From assembly GCF_000466685.1 (NCBI RefSeq), contig NZ_ANNG01000011.1, positions 1 to 64,000 on the forward strand: a stretch of 64,000 nt of DNA, read 5' to 3'. Below the pieces are notes generated by a model. That model was not told the DNA's origin. It was given only the letters and a program-made list of their open reading frames with translations, and searched no databases. Positions 21,455 through 30,771 of the stretch are shown here, in pieces. Every line of letters begins with the position of its first letter. The stretch's first letter is position 1. Source of the stretch: Campylobacter concisus UNSWCS. GTDB lineage: Bacteria > Campylobacterota > Campylobacteria > Campylobacterales > Campylobacteraceae. Both the position numbers and the translations under genes were made by a program.

Positions 21455-23780
21455 TAGGATAACAAATTTTCACAACGGCTCATTTTTATTTATATTTGCC
21501 CTGATTATTGCTTATTTTTTTGCTATTTATCTGGGTGATCCTTTACTTTTAAGTGGCACTTCTATTGCTGTAGATGCGGCAATAACTATTTTTTTATTTA
21601 TCGCATTGAAAAGAGCGGGGGTTTTAAATTCGTATTGGATATACGTCCTTCTTGCTCTTGGTTTTTGGGTAGTGGCTGATGTTTTACTGATGTTTTATGA
21701 TAGATTAAATTTTGTTAGTAAAAATGTCTCTAATAGAACATTTATGCAAATTTTATTTTTAGTTCCGTTCTTGATGTTTTTTACATCTTTTGTTGGACTT
21801 TTTACCAGTGGTCTTAAAAAAGTTTCATGGCAACAGTTAATTGCTGATACTTTAGTTATTATTTTTATCGTTTCAAGCTTTCTTTGGTTTTCTATTTTTC
21901 ATATGAGCTTTAATGTAGCTTTTGATAAAAAATATTTACTAAATCTTGCATATATATCTATAGATACACTTTTGCTTTGTGCAGTTTTTACCACTTTCTT
22001 TTTATTGAGATCAAGAAAAAGGCATAGAGGCTTATTTTTGTATCTACTAGCCACTTTGTTTATATGCGGTTGCGATGCATATTATTCAATTAAACCTTAT
22101 TTTGGTCTTGGTGGTGCAGATATTCATTATGAGAGTTTATTTAAAATCGCATTTTTTATTATATTTTTAGCAAGCCTACATTTGATAGAAAATGAAGCGA
22201 ATATTAAAATAAGATTATTTAGGCGAGATTTCCAAAGAGTTTTGTTAGAAAAAGTCGCATTTTTGCTTATACTTTGCTGCATCACATTGGGTACTACAAA
22301 CACCGATCAGATATATTCATCGTGGATTGTATTTTTGCTTATGACCTTACTAATATACTCTGCGATAACTTACAATATATCTTATTCGCAAATGATAAAA
22401 AGGCTATCTCTTGAAGAAAAAACTATAATAAAAAAACTAGATAGAGAGATCAAAGATAGTCTAAGAGAGCTTGAAGAGAAAAACGAGCGCTTAAGGCAGC
22501 TTAGCGAATTTGACTCACTCACTGGACTTTTAAATAGGCAGTCATTTTTAAGCAAACTATCAGAGATGATAAAGACTAAAGCTCTTGGTGAGAAGATAGA
22601 TATTTACAGTATCGACATCAACCACTTTAAGGCAATAAACGACTCATACGGCCACTACGTGGGCGATGAGGTGCTTTTAAAACTTTCTAAAAATATCAAA
22701 GCGATCTTGCCAGAAGGTGCTATCATCTCAAGGTTTGGCGGTGATGACTTTATGATAGTTTTAAAGCAAAAAAATGAGGGGCATTATAGAGAATTTTTAT
22801 ACTATCTGCTAAACATCTTAGCCGAGCAAATCTCAGTTGGTGACTATAAGATAGCTCTTGGGGCAAAGGTTGGCGTTAGCTCAACGCAAACAAGCGAAAT
22901 TTTAGCTGATGATCTTATCATGCAAGCCGGAGCCGCACTTGATGCAGCCAAAAGAGATGTCAATACAAAATATGTCTTTTACGATGATATAAAAGAGATC
23001 ATTCAGGAGAAAAACTACATAGAAATTTTGCTAAATTCTATGAATTTTGATGAGGAATTTAGCCTAAATTTCCAGCCGCAGTATCTGCTAAATGGTAAAA
23101 AGATAATAGGCGCTGAGGCTCTTATAAGGTGGAACTCTCCGGTAAAAGGCTTTGTAAGTCCGGCTAAATTTATCCCAGTTGCTGAGCAAAGCTCTATCAT
23201 AAATACAATAGGAATATGGGTGGCAAAAGAGGCCATAAGGCAGATGAGCTACTGGAACAAAAAGTATGGCATCAGCCTAAAAGTTGGCATCAATATCTCG
23301 CCAAAACAGGTTGATAATGTAAATTTTGCATCGGATATCTTTGGCTATGTTGAAGAATTTGGCATGGATCCAAAGTGCGTTGATATCGAGCTTACAGAGG
23401 CAAGTCTCGTCAATGCCGAAGAGATCATGCAAACAGTCTTAAAGAAATTTTCAGATAAGGGCATGAGCATCTCTATCGATGACTTTGGCACTGGCTTTTC
23501 ATCGATGAACTACATCAAAAAGTATCCACTAGATAGGCTAAAGATCGCAAAAGAACTAGTTGATAATATCGCTATAAACGAGATCGATAGAGACGTTGTA
23601 AAAAGCGTTATGACTCTAGCTAAAAATATCGAGCTAAAGACGATCGCTGAGGGTGTTGAAGATGAAACTCAGCTTGAAATTTTAAGAGAGCTAGGCTGCG
23701 ATGAGATACAAGGTTATTTCTGGGGCAAGCCGATGAACGCTAAAGACTTTGAAGAGCTTATAAGAAGCACATTGGACTAA
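21441..23780 (+). CDS. Membrane GGDEF-EAL protein, probable c-di-GMP phosphodiesterase
   Basis: The 779-residue protein has about eight to nine membrane helices in the first 320 residues, a coiled-coil linker, a GGDEF domain with the variant RFGGDDF (about 430-436) and an EAL domain (AEALIRW, about 557-563). The EAL domain retains every catalytic block: ELTEAS, DDFGTGF, KIAK, TIAEGVE and QGYFWG. I infer an active phosphodiesterase; GGDDF may still be weakly active or bind GTP. The start is GTG at 21441, overlapping the ciaB stop by 14 bases. A terminator hairpin follows at 23828-23858. Confidence 0.87.
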   Translation: MAVLDRITNFHNGSFLFIFALIIAYFFAIYLGDPLLLSGTSIAVDAAITIFLFIALKRAGVLNSYWIYVLLALGFWVVADVLLMFYDRLNFVSKNVSNRTFMQILFLVPFLMFFTSFVGLFTSGLKKVSWQQLIADTLVIIFIVSSFLWFSIFHMSFNVAFDKKYLLNLAYISIDTLLLCAVFTTFFLLRSRKRHRGLFLYLLATLFICGCDAYYSIKPYFGLGGADIHYESLFKIAFFIIFLASLHLIENEANIKIRLFRRDFQRVLLEKVAFLLILCCITLGTTNTDQIYSSWIVFLLMTLLIYSAITYNISYSQMIKRLSLEEKTIIKKLDREIKDSLRELEEKNERLRQLSEFDSLTGLLNRQSFLSKLSEMIKTKALGEKIDIYSIDINHFKAINDSYGHYVGDEVLLKLSKNIKAILPEGAIISRFGGDDFMIVLKQKNEGHYREFLYYLLNILAEQISVGDYKIALGAKVGVSSTQTSEILADDLIMQAGAALDAAKRDVNTKYVFYDDIKEIIQEKNYIEILLNSMNFDEEFSLNFQPQYLLNGKKIIGAEALIRWNSPVKGFVSPAKFIPVAEQSSIINTIGIWVAKEAIRQMSYWNKKYGISLKVGINISPKQVDNVNFASDIFGYVEEFGMDPKCVDIELTEASLVNAEEIMQTVLKKFSDKGMSISIDDFGTGFSSMNYIKKYPLDRLKIAKELVDNIAINEIDRDVVKSVMTLAKNIELKTIAEGVEDETQLEILRELGCDEIQGYFWGKPMNAKDFEELIRSTLD

Positions 23781-23827
23781 TGTAAATTTAAATTTTAGAG
23801 TTAGATTTGATTGATATTTAAGTGCCT

Positions 23828-23858
23828 AAAACTTCTGTCTAAAAAACAGAAGTTTTTC
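23828..23858 (+). terminator. Terminator between convergent genes at 23.8 kb
   Basis: AAAACTTCTGT and ACAGAAGTTTT form a perfect 11-pair stem with a 7-base A-rich loop followed by TT. It lies about 50 bases after the GGDEF/EAL stop and before the end of the convergent membrane gene. Confidence 0.75.
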
Positions 23859-23919
23859 ACAGGTTTTTCACGAGGTTAATAACTTTTTAAGAAAATTTTT
23901 TATGAATTTGTATGGGTTT

Positions 23920-24459
23920 TTAGCTCATAACGCTTTTGTAGTCTAAATTTTCAAAAAGCAGTAGCTCTTTTTTGCTCTCTTTTATAAGTGTTTTTACTAG
24001 CTCTGAGGTTTCTTCATTTTTTGGCAAGACAAGATGAATTTTTTCATTTATAAAGATGATAAAGATATTTTTAAGCTCGTAAATTTCGCTTACATCTTTT
24101 ATGTCAAAAATTTCATTTTCTTTTGGCTCATTTTCATAAAATGCCAAATTTTTCTCATTTACTTCAAAGATCATCTCTTTTTTAAAGTCTGAAATTTCTA
24201 AGCTTTTTAGCGCCGCTCTTCGTCTATTTTTTAAAAAAATTGGATAAAAAATGATCCAAAAAATAGCAAAAATGGTGCCAATAATAGTAAAAATTTTGGT
24301 TTTTAAGAGCATATCAGCGATAAATCCAGCTATAATGGCCTCCGTAAAAATCATAAAAACATTTATAAAATACTGTTTTCTAGCCTTTTTTGAGAAAAAT
24401 AGATTAAACGCTTGGTAGTCTATTAAATTTTCTCCAGATAAGACGATGTTATGCTTCAT
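23920..24459 (-). CDS. YcxB-like membrane protein
   Basis: This 179-residue protein has two membrane helices (about 33-52 and 57-76) between short flanks, followed by a soluble C-terminal domain with strands such as EMIFEVNEKNLAFYENEPK. That topology fits the YcxB-like family of unknown function. It is divergent from the next GGDEF/EAL gene and convergent with the previous one. The start is ATG at 24459 after an AAGGTTTAT stretch. No operon partner is visible. Confidence 0.6.
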   Translation of the reverse strand: MKHNIVLSGENLIDYQAFNLFFSKKARKQYFINVFMIFTEAIIAGFIADMLLKTKIFTIIGTIFAIFWIIFYPIFLKNRRRAALKSLEISDFKKEMIFEVNEKNLAFYENEPKENEIFDIKDVSEIYELKNIFIIFINEKIHLVLPKNEETSELVKTLIKESKKELLLFENLDYKSVMS

Positions 24460-24524
24460 AAATAAACCTTAATGAAAAAATTGTAAAATTATAACTAAAA
24501 ATAGGGTTTGAAACAGAATAAACA

Positions 24525-26900
24525 ATGGAGAGAAACATTTTTTTTACGTCAAATTCGTCACTTATCCTAAGACAAAAACAAATTTTCTATGCCGTTATAG
24601 CTCTTTTTATATTTTCTCAGTTTGCCGGCATTTTAAACTATAAAATTTTTGAAAATTTGTTGATATTTTTGGGCTTTGTTTTTGTGGTTCTTGGCATCTA
24701 CATCTCTATGAACAGATCGAAGCTTAAAGTCATCCACTGGCTTGCTGTATGCTTTGGGGTCTTTCTTTGGACGATTATTGATGCCATTAGAAGCGTCAAT
24801 GAAGACTTTTTTTTAAGAAGTAAAGAGCAAATTTCTTATCTTGATTTTTTTGATCTGCTCCCTATGTTTTTACTCCTAGCTGCTGTTGGCATATTTTTTA
24901 TTAATAAGATTAAGGCGCTTCCAAAAAGAAAATGGAAACAGATTTTATCCGATAGTTTTAATGTTTTTTTATTAGTTTGCATTCTTACTTATTGTATGGT
25001 TGGGGATATTGGCTATCTCAAAGAATTTATACTTTCAAAAAATATAAACAACATCGTTTTTAGTCTTGCTTTTTTTATAAATTTACTAATTTTATTTATA
25101 ACGCTTAGTGAAATTTTTACAAGCACTACTTTTGGACTTAAATATAGTGGCTTTTATTTCATTGTGGGAAGCGTGATTTTTACACTACTAAATTTATATG
25201 TTTTTTATAATGGTTTTTTATTTAATGACTTTAAAGTTAGATTTCATTCGCTGTATCTTGTTCCTTTTATTATTTTAATGGTTGGAAGTTTTTATCTAAA
25301 AGGTAAAAACAAAGATATAAATATGGAAAATGTTGGTGTTGGTTTTGTGTCAAGATTAATACCAATGACTTCAGCTTTTTTACTTTTGATAAAAGGCGAC
25401 ATAGATACCACATCTGACCTATTGGCTTTGGTTACCATTGTTATTGGCGCTATTTTGGGCTATTATTGTAGAGCTTCTAATGAAAGCGATGAAGCATACG
25501 ATGCTGAAAAGCTTTTGCATGATATTAAAAATAAAGAAAAGCGCAGCAAAATGGTTGAGCTAGAGATCATAAATTTAAGCTTAGAAAATGTATCTGAAAA
25601 GGACTATCTCACATCTCTTGATAATAGAGACTCTTTGCTAAATAAGCTAGATGAGATGTGCAAAGCCATAGAAGAAGAACAAGAGATTGTAGTTTATTAT
25701 ATAAATATAAGCCGTTTTAAAAATATAAATACATCCTATGGTCATGGAATCGGCGATAAAATTTTAAAAGCGGTAGCAAAGCGCATACGCGAAGCGTGTA
25801 ATAGACAAGAATTCATAGCGAGGATAGGTGCTGATGAGTTTATCGTGCTTTCAAATATGGAAGTAAATAGCCACACTAAGCGTATGAAATTTGGCTTGGA
25901 GCTACGAGAGACGATAGAAAAGCCTTTACAAGTAGATAAGTATCACTTTTCTCTTAAAAGTATCATAGGAATTTATGTTGTAAATAAAGAAAACATCACC
26001 GAACCTAGAGATATCATCAAAAAAGCTGACATGGCGATGTATTATGCCAAGAATAATCCAGCTTTAAATCCTATGGTTTATAATAAAGATATAGATAGGG
26101 AAACGTATAGAAATTCAGCTATCGAAATAGCTCTTAAAGGAGCAAATCTGCAAGAGGACTTTGAAATTTACTTTCAACCTATTGTTGATATGGAAAATCA
26201 AAAGATATCTTGTGCCGAAGCACTTTTGAGATGGCATTCAAAAGAATTTGGCTTAAAAGAGGCTAGCGAGTTTATGGAGATAGCTAGCTTAAATAGTGAC
26301 ATTTTAAACGAAATTTGCACTCTTGCTGTCCTAAAATCAATAGAACAAGTCGTATCATGGAGACAAAAGGGTATAAAGATACCAAAGATAAGTATAAATG
26401 TAGATCAGATACAAAGTACATCTGAAAAATTTGTGAGCGCTTTTATACTTGCTTTAAATTCTCATCATTTAAATCCAAAACAATTTGAACTAGAATTTAG
26501 CGAAAGTATATGGCAAAACGATAATGAAACGCTTGATAAAATTTTCTCACTTTTGGAGAAAAATAGCATAGATGTTTGTATAGATGACTTTGGATCTGGA
26601 TATACGTCATTTGTCTATATCAGAAAGTATAAGATCGACCGCATAAAGATAGCAAATGACTTTGTCGCTCAGTCAGTGATCAACAAAAAAGATATGCAAG
26701 TAGTCGCTGCTATCATAAATATAGCAAAATCAATGAAGCTAAAAGTAACAGCAAAAGGCGTGGAAAGCCACGAGATAAAAGAGCTTTTAAAAGAGCTTAA
26801 TTGTAATGAAATGCAAGGATATTTCTTATCTCGTCCGATGAGTGCGGAGGAGTTTGAGAATTCTTTAAGGCAGAATTCTCACATGGTGGCTGATATTTAA
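24525..26900 (+). CDS. Membrane GGDEF-EAL protein with both active sites altered
   Basis: The 791-residue protein has the same layout as the one at 21441-23780: about eight to ten membrane helices in the first 310 residues, a coiled coil, then GGDEF and EAL domains. The GGDEF motif is GADEF (about 432-436). The EAL domain keeps AEALLRW (about 562), an Asn in SINVDQ, the ELEFSES Glu, DDFGSGY and KIAND, but AEGVE reads AKGVE (about 742), replacing the Glu that acts in catalysis with Lys. Both activities may be reduced or lost, leaving a c-di-GMP or GTP receptor. It is probably a diverged paralogue of its neighbour. Confidence 0.85.
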   Translation: MERNIFFTSNSSLILRQKQIFYAVIALFIFSQFAGILNYKIFENLLIFLGFVFVVLGIYISMNRSKLKVIHWLAVCFGVFLWTIIDAIRSVNEDFFLRSKEQISYLDFFDLLPMFLLLAAVGIFFINKIKALPKRKWKQILSDSFNVFLLVCILTYCMVGDIGYLKEFILSKNINNIVFSLAFFINLLILFITLSEIFTSTTFGLKYSGFYFIVGSVIFTLLNLYVFYNGFLFNDFKVRFHSLYLVPFIILMVGSFYLKGKNKDINMENVGVGFVSRLIPMTSAFLLLIKGDIDTTSDLLALVTIVIGAILGYYCRASNESDEAYDAEKLLHDIKNKEKRSKMVELEIINLSLENVSEKDYLTSLDNRDSLLNKLDEMCKAIEEEQEIVVYYINISRFKNINTSYGHGIGDKILKAVAKRIREACNRQEFIARIGADEFIVLSNMEVNSHTKRMKFGLELRETIEKPLQVDKYHFSLKSIIGIYVVNKENITEPRDIIKKADMAMYYAKNNPALNPMVYNKDIDRETYRNSAIEIALKGANLQEDFEIYFQPIVDMENQKISCAEALLRWHSKEFGLKEASEFMEIASLNSDILNEICTLAVLKSIEQVVSWRQKGIKIPKISINVDQIQSTSEKFVSAFILALNSHHLNPKQFELEFSESIWQNDNETLDKIFSLLEKNSIDVCIDDFGSGYTSFVYIRKYKIDRIKIANDFVAQSVINKKDMQVVAAIINIAKSMKLKVTAKGVESHEIKELLKELNCNEMQGYFLSRPMSAEEFENSLRQNSHMVADI

Positions 26901-27085
26901 ATTTCAGCCTTTATCTCTTCGTTTGATTTTACGACCATGCCTGAGCCATGTATCACGCTTGGGATACAGCTTGTGCAGATATCGACCTCTTCGCCGTTTT
27001 TGTGAGCGTGGATGAAAACTGCATTTTTATCATCGCTGCTTTTTAGTCCGCAAACGTTGCAAACTACTAGATCTTTCTCTCTCAT
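26897..27085 (-). CDS. Small zinc-ribbon-like protein
   Basis: This 62-residue protein has two cysteine pairs, CNVCGL (about 9-12) and CTSCIP (about 37-40), spaced like a zinc ribbon, with two histidines between them (IHAHKNG). It probably binds one zinc ion. It resembles small hypothetical zinc-binding proteins; I cannot assign a function. The start follows AAAGGAG. Its stop overlaps the end of the convergent GGDEF/EAL gene by four bases. Confidence 0.7.
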   Translation of the reverse strand: MREKDLVVCNVCGLKSSDDKNAVFIHAHKNGEEVDICTSCIPSVIHGSGMVVKSNEEIKAEI

Positions 27086-27183
27086 CTTTTCTCCTTTGAA
27101 ATTTTGGGTGATTTTACATCTTGTAAGCTTGCATTAAGATGATTTGGGTCAAGCTTGTCGCTTGAGCATTAATTGTTTTTTGT

Positions 27184-27189
27184 TATAAT
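27184..27189 (+). promoter_or_regulatory. -10 box of dut
   Basis: A perfect TATAAT lies 25 bases upstream of the dut ATG, preceded by a T-rich tract as in typical Campylobacter promoters. Confidence 0.65.
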
Positions 27190-27214
27190 CATTTAAAATT
27201 TAAAAGGTTTAAAA

Positions 27215-27910
27215 ATGGATGAAAGAACTATTGTTTTAGAGATGTTAAAGATGCAACAAAGCCTAAATGACGAGACAAATGGGCTTGGTTGGGAAAATGG
27301 CTATACAAATAAAAATAAACTCATAAGCTGGAGGCGCTGCATATATATGGAGTGCGCTGAGCTCATTGACAGCTTTGCGTGGAAGCACTGGAAGAGCATA
27401 GATGCCAAGACTGATGAACAAAATTTACGCATCGAGGTTGTCGATATCTGGCACTTTATAATGAGCCTAGCGCTACAAATTTATAAGGCAAAACAGCTTG
27501 GCGATGTTGAAACTTTGGCTGAGGATATCTGCCAAGCAAGCGGTTTTAGCGACTTTTGCAAAGAGCCACTAAGTGTCGAAGACGAGAGCATTTATGAGAT
27601 CATGAACGACGTTGAGATGCTTATACATGAGTGCAGCGGCTTTGACTATGATATCTTTGATATCTTTAAAATTTATTTCTCAATGTCTTTAAAATGTGGC
27701 GTAAATTTATACTCGCTTTATGAGTGCTATATCGCTAAAAACGTGCTAAATCGCTTCCGCCAAAATAACGGCTACAAAGAGGGAAGTTATAAGAAAATTT
27801 GGAACGGACGCGAAGATAACGAAGTGATGAGCGAAATTTTATCAAATGGCGTTAGTAAGATAGATGAAATTTACGCCGCACTTGAGCGTGAGTACAAAAA
27901 GGTAAAATGA
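27215..27910 (+). CDS. dut: Dimeric dUTPase (Campylobacter type)
   Basis: The 231-residue all-alpha enzyme belongs to the dimeric dUTPase group rather than the usual trimeric beta form. Metal-binding acidic motifs typical of the all-alpha NTP pyrophosphatase fold are visible: MECAELIDSFAWKHWK (about 44-59) with the E-x-x-E/D pattern, and EVVDIWHF (about 72-79). Campylobacter is a known source of this type. It removes dUTP and supplies dUMP for thymidylate. It heads a two-gene operon; the EI24 gene starts with a 4-base overlap. Confidence 0.93.
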   Translation: MDERTIVLEMLKMQQSLNDETNGLGWENGYTNKNKLISWRRCIYMECAELIDSFAWKHWKSIDAKTDEQNLRIEVVDIWHFIMSLALQIYKAKQLGDVETLAEDICQASGFSDFCKEPLSVEDESIYEIMNDVEMLIHECSGFDYDIFDIFKIYFSMSLKCGVNLYSLYECYIAKNVLNRFRQNNGYKEGSYKKIWNGREDNEVMSEILSNGVSKIDEIYAALEREYKKVK

Positions 27911-28647
27911 TAAATCTTCTTCGCCTTGGCTTTAAAGACTTTTTTACAGCCAAATTTATAATACTATCGATCTTGCCGCTTTGTCTTAGCCTACTTTGCC
28001 TAGCTTGGCTTAGCGTCTGGGGAGGTGGCGAGATATTTGACTTTTTAAGCGATGGCTCAAAAAACGAAAATTTCGCTTTTTTAGAGTCAAACTCGACGCT
28101 ATCTTTTATAGCTATTAAAATTTTAAGCTTTAGCGCTACAAAATGGATAGTTAGCATACTTTTTTACGTCTTAAGCACCTTTTTAACGATCATCATTAGC
28201 ATCGTGATCGCCTTAATCGTAGCTGGCTTTTTAACGCCAGTCGTGGCCAAAGAGATAAACAAAAGGCACTACAACTACGTGCTTAAAAGCGAGGCTAGCA
28301 CGACTAGAGTGCTAAAGGTGATGATGGTTGAGATCATGAAATTTCTCGGGATCTTGCTCGTTTGCTTGCCACTTTTGTTTGTGCCAGTTTTAAATTTTTT
28401 CATCATCAACGTGCCGTTTTTTTACATCTACTATAAGCTTTTACTAATAGACGTTGGCTCAAACACGCTTGATAGCGATAAATTTGAGCTAGCACTGCTT
28501 GAAGGTGGCGGGGTTAAATTTATAGTTTTTACGCTTTTGTTTTACGTTATCTCGCTTGTGCCGCTTGTGGGATTATTTTTTCAGCTTTATTTCGTGATAG
28601 TCTTGTCGCACCTCTTTTATCAAAGAGAGGCGCTAGTTAAAATTTAG
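27907..28647 (+). CDS. EI24-domain (CysZ-like) membrane protein
   Basis: The 246-residue protein has five to six membrane segments. The central motif GFLTPVVAKEINKRHYNYV (about 100-118) is typical of the EI24/CysZ family, whose best-known member is a sulphate permease. In campylobacters such genes are usually annotated only as EI24 domain-containing. Its start overlaps the dut stop (ATGA), but no functional link to dUTPase is apparent. The stop lies inside the 5' arm of a terminator shared with the next, convergent gene. Confidence 0.78.
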   Translation: MINLLRLGFKDFFTAKFIILSILPLCLSLLCLAWLSVWGGGEIFDFLSDGSKNENFAFLESNSTLSFIAIKILSFSATKWIVSILFYVLSTFLTIIISIVIALIVAGFLTPVVAKEINKRHYNYVLKSEASTTRVLKVMMVEIMKFLGILLVCLPLLFVPVLNFFIINVPFFYIYYKLLLIDVGSNTLDSDKFELALLEGGGVKFIVFTLLFYVISLVPLVGLFFQLYFVIVLSHLFYQREALVKI

Positions 28648-28666
28648 AGCCAAAAGCTCTAAATTT
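28640..28666. terminator. Bidirectional terminator
   Basis: AAATTTAGAGC and GCTCTAAATTT form a perfect 11-pair stem with a 5-base loop. It overlaps the ends of two convergent genes and can serve both strands. Confidence 0.7.
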
Positions 28667-29186
28667 ATGCGTAGTAAGATACTTTTTTGCTCTCATCAAG
28701 CAAGGTGTCAAATAGCCTTTTTGTCGCACTTAGTAGATTTTTATTAGCGTCATTTTTAGCTAAAAGTTCGTCAAACATCTTTAGCATATTATCATTTATG
28801 AAATTTTTGTGATCCAGATCTTTTGCGTCAGGCAACATCTGCTTGATCTTGTTTGAAAGCTCACTGATGCTTTGGCTGCTACCTGCGATCTTGTCGCCCT
28901 CTTTGACATTTTTCATAAACTCATCAACCTGTGGGCGAATTTGCTTCATCGCCTCTTCGATCTCTTTCATATCTTGCTCGTCTATGCCATTGCCTTTATA
29001 GGCAAACTCATAGCCGTATTCGTGCGTTAGAGTTAGGCTTCTTTGGCTTGAAGTGCCATTTTTCTGGCTTGAAAACTCCAAACTTTTGTTGTCATACATC
29101 GAAAAGCTTATCTCGTCGCCTGAGCTAGTCTTCATCGAAAAGCTCATGTTATTGTAGCTTCCTTGAGAGTAAAAATTTGTTTGCAT
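28665..29186 (-). CDS. Hypothetical protein, Ser/Lys-rich, possibly Campylobacter-specific
   Basis: The 173-residue protein has no membrane segment or signal peptide. The first third is rich in Ser, Asn and aromatic residues with short beta-like repeats (SFSMKTSSGDEISFSMYD), and the rest is helical and charged. I do not recognise it. It starts with ATG at 29186 behind AAAAGGATTT and is divergent from the DUF1294-like gene, so the 80-base gap between them must hold both promoters. Confidence 0.6.
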   Translation of the reverse strand: MQTNFYSQGSYNNMSFSMKTSSGDEISFSMYDNKSLEFSSQKNGTSSQRSLTLTHEYGYEFAYKGNGIDEQDMKEIEEAMKQIRPQVDEFMKNVKEGDKIAGSSQSISELSNKIKQMLPDAKDLDHKNFINDNMLKMFDELLAKNDANKNLLSATKRLFDTLLDESKKVSYYA

Positions 29187-29269
29187 TTTAAATCCTTTTG
29201 AGGCTAAATCGGCAAAATTTTAATTTCATAAAGCAAAATTTTGTAAAATGCGTCAAAAAAGGACGGGCG

Positions 29270-29638
29270 ATGTGTTGTTTTGGGACTAGGATCTTTTTGC
29301 TGATGCTTATCACTGTTTTAAGCTTTGTTTTTGCTAGACTTTGGCCTGTTTTGCCAGTCGTTGGCTACTACTTTATACTTGCAAATTTGCTTGCCATTTT
29401 AATGTTTTCACTATTTTTTAAAGGGCTTTTGCCAAGCTTCGTAAAGGTAAATGCGATCCACTATTTTTCGCTAATTGGTGGCTTTTTTGGGGTATTTTTA
29501 ACAATGCTCATTTTTAAAAGGGTTGCAAAAGATAAATTTACTCTAATAGAGCTCATTATTTTTACGCTTTGGGTGCTAATAATCGCCATAGTCATCTTTA
29601 AATTTCAAACCATTCTTGGCATTTTTAGGGGAATTTAG
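29270..29638 (+). CDS. DUF1294-like small membrane protein
   Basis: The 122-residue product has four membrane helices. The segment YYFILANLLAILMFSLF followed by a glycine-rich LIGGFFGVFLTMLIFKR turn resembles DUF1294 membrane proteins. I set the start at the ATG at 29270, behind AAAAAGGACGGGCG. A frame to 29198 would add 24 basic residues lacking any ribosome site. The next gene begins immediately after the stop. Confidence 0.65.
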   Translation: MCCFGTRIFLLMLITVLSFVFARLWPVLPVVGYYFILANLLAILMFSLFFKGLLPSFVKVNAIHYFSLIGGFFGVFLTMLIFKRVAKDKFTLIELIIFTLWVLIIAIVIFKFQTILGIFRGI

Positions 29639-30046
29639 ATGGATGAGAGGATAGTTAAATTTCTAAAAAAGATGCACCTTGCAAGTGTTTGCGCCATTGA
29701 TGATGAGGGTCAGCCTTACGCTTTTAGCGCATTTTACGCCTTTGATGAGATAAGTTTTAGCCTTTTACTGGCTAGCTCAAATGAGAGCTCACATATTAAA
29801 TTTTTAAAAAACTCAAAGCTTGTTGCTGGCACCATCGCTCTTGATACGAAGATCGTTGGCAAGATAGAGGGCGTGCAGTTTCAAGGAGCGATGAGAGAGG
29901 CTAGCGAAAGTGAGCGAGAAATTTACTTTAAAAGATTTTTTTATGCAAAAGCGATGGATCCAAAAATTTGGTCTATAAGCCTTGAAAAGGTTAAATTTAC
30001 GAGCAACACTCTAGGTTTTGGCAAGAAAATTTTTTGGCAAAAATAA
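29639..30046 (+). CDS. Pyridoxamine-phosphate-oxidase-like protein (YhbP/UPF0306 type)
   Basis: The 135-residue protein has the split-barrel flavin-binding fold. HLASVCAIDDEGQPYAFSAFYAFD is the first strand pair, and SNESSHIKFLKNSKLVAGTI matches the core where PNPOx-like proteins contact the cofactor. It resembles YhbP/UPF0306 proteins of unknown activity. It begins on the base after the preceding stop, so it is probably co-translated with the DUF1294-like gene. Confidence 0.7.
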   Translation: MDERIVKFLKKMHLASVCAIDDEGQPYAFSAFYAFDEISFSLLLASSNESSHIKFLKNSKLVAGTIALDTKIVGKIEGVQFQGAMREASESEREIYFKRFFYAKAMDPKIWSISLEKVKFTSNTLGFGKKIFWQK

Positions 30047-30075
30047 TAAGATCCAAACAGACCTATAATCCACAA

Positions 30076-30102
30076 AAGTGAGTGCGCTTTAAGCACTCAC
30101 TT
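30076..30102 (+). terminator. Hairpin after the YhbP-like gene
   Basis: AAGTGAGTGC and GCACTCACTT form a perfect 10-pair stem with a 7-base loop about 30 bases past the stop codon and before the lemA leader. Confidence 0.65.
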
Positions 30103-30177
30103 CACTTACCTAACTTCAAATTTACATCATTTTTTAAGCCTTATTTTACTAATATCACCCCTTTTAAAGGAGAAGAC

Positions 30178-30771
30178 ATGAAAAATTTAATAGCCATAGT
30201 TGTGGTCATCGCCGCACTTGTTTTTGGCGCTTTCAAATACGCAAATTCATTTGTCGTGCTTGATGAAAACACCAACGAGAAGTGGTCACAGGTGCTAAAT
30301 CAATACAAAAGAAGAGCCGATCTCGTGCCAAATTTAGTTGAGACCGTAAAAGGCTACGCAGCTCACGAGCAAAAGGTCTTTGAAGACGTGGCAAATGCAA
30401 GAAGCAAGAGCATGCAAGTAAGCATCGATGCAAGCAGTCTTAGTGACGAGGCAAAGGTTAAAGAATTTATGGCAGCTCAAGGTCAGCTAGGCTCCGCACT
30501 TGGCAGGCTAATGGCAGTTAGCGAGAGCTACCCAGAGCTAAAAGCAAATCAAAATTTCCTCTCACTCCAAAGCCAGCTTGAAGGCACAGAAAACCGCATA
30601 AGCGTAGCAAGACGCGACTACATCGAGGCAGTAAAAGAGTATAACGTAGCTCTTAGAAGCTTTCCTGGTAAATTTATAGCTAGCGTCTTTCATCCGGAGA
30701 TGAAGCCAAAGCAAGGCATCGAAGTTAGCAGCGAAGATATGAAAAATCCAAAAGTTTCGTTTGAGAAGTGA
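30178..30771 (+). CDS. lemA: LemA family protein
   Basis: The 197-residue protein has one N-terminal membrane helix (about 3-19), with most of the chain facing outward and helical. Family motifs are NEKWSQVLNQYKRRADLVPNLVE (in part NQYKRRADLVPNLVE) and SYPELKANQNF, which are diagnostic of LemA. I set the start at the ATG at 30178, preceded by AAAGGAGA; a longer frame to 30082 has no site. It is followed by the TPM-domain gene with a 1-base overlap, a conserved lemA-TPM pairing. Biological role is not defined. Confidence 0.9.
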   Translation: MKNLIAIVVVIAALVFGAFKYANSFVVLDENTNEKWSQVLNQYKRRADLVPNLVETVKGYAAHEQKVFEDVANARSKSMQVSIDASSLSDEAKVKEFMAAQGQLGSALGRLMAVSESYPELKANQNFLSLQSQLEGTENRISVARRDYIEAVKEYNVALRSFPGKFIASVFHPEMKPKQGIEVSSEDMKNPKVSFEK

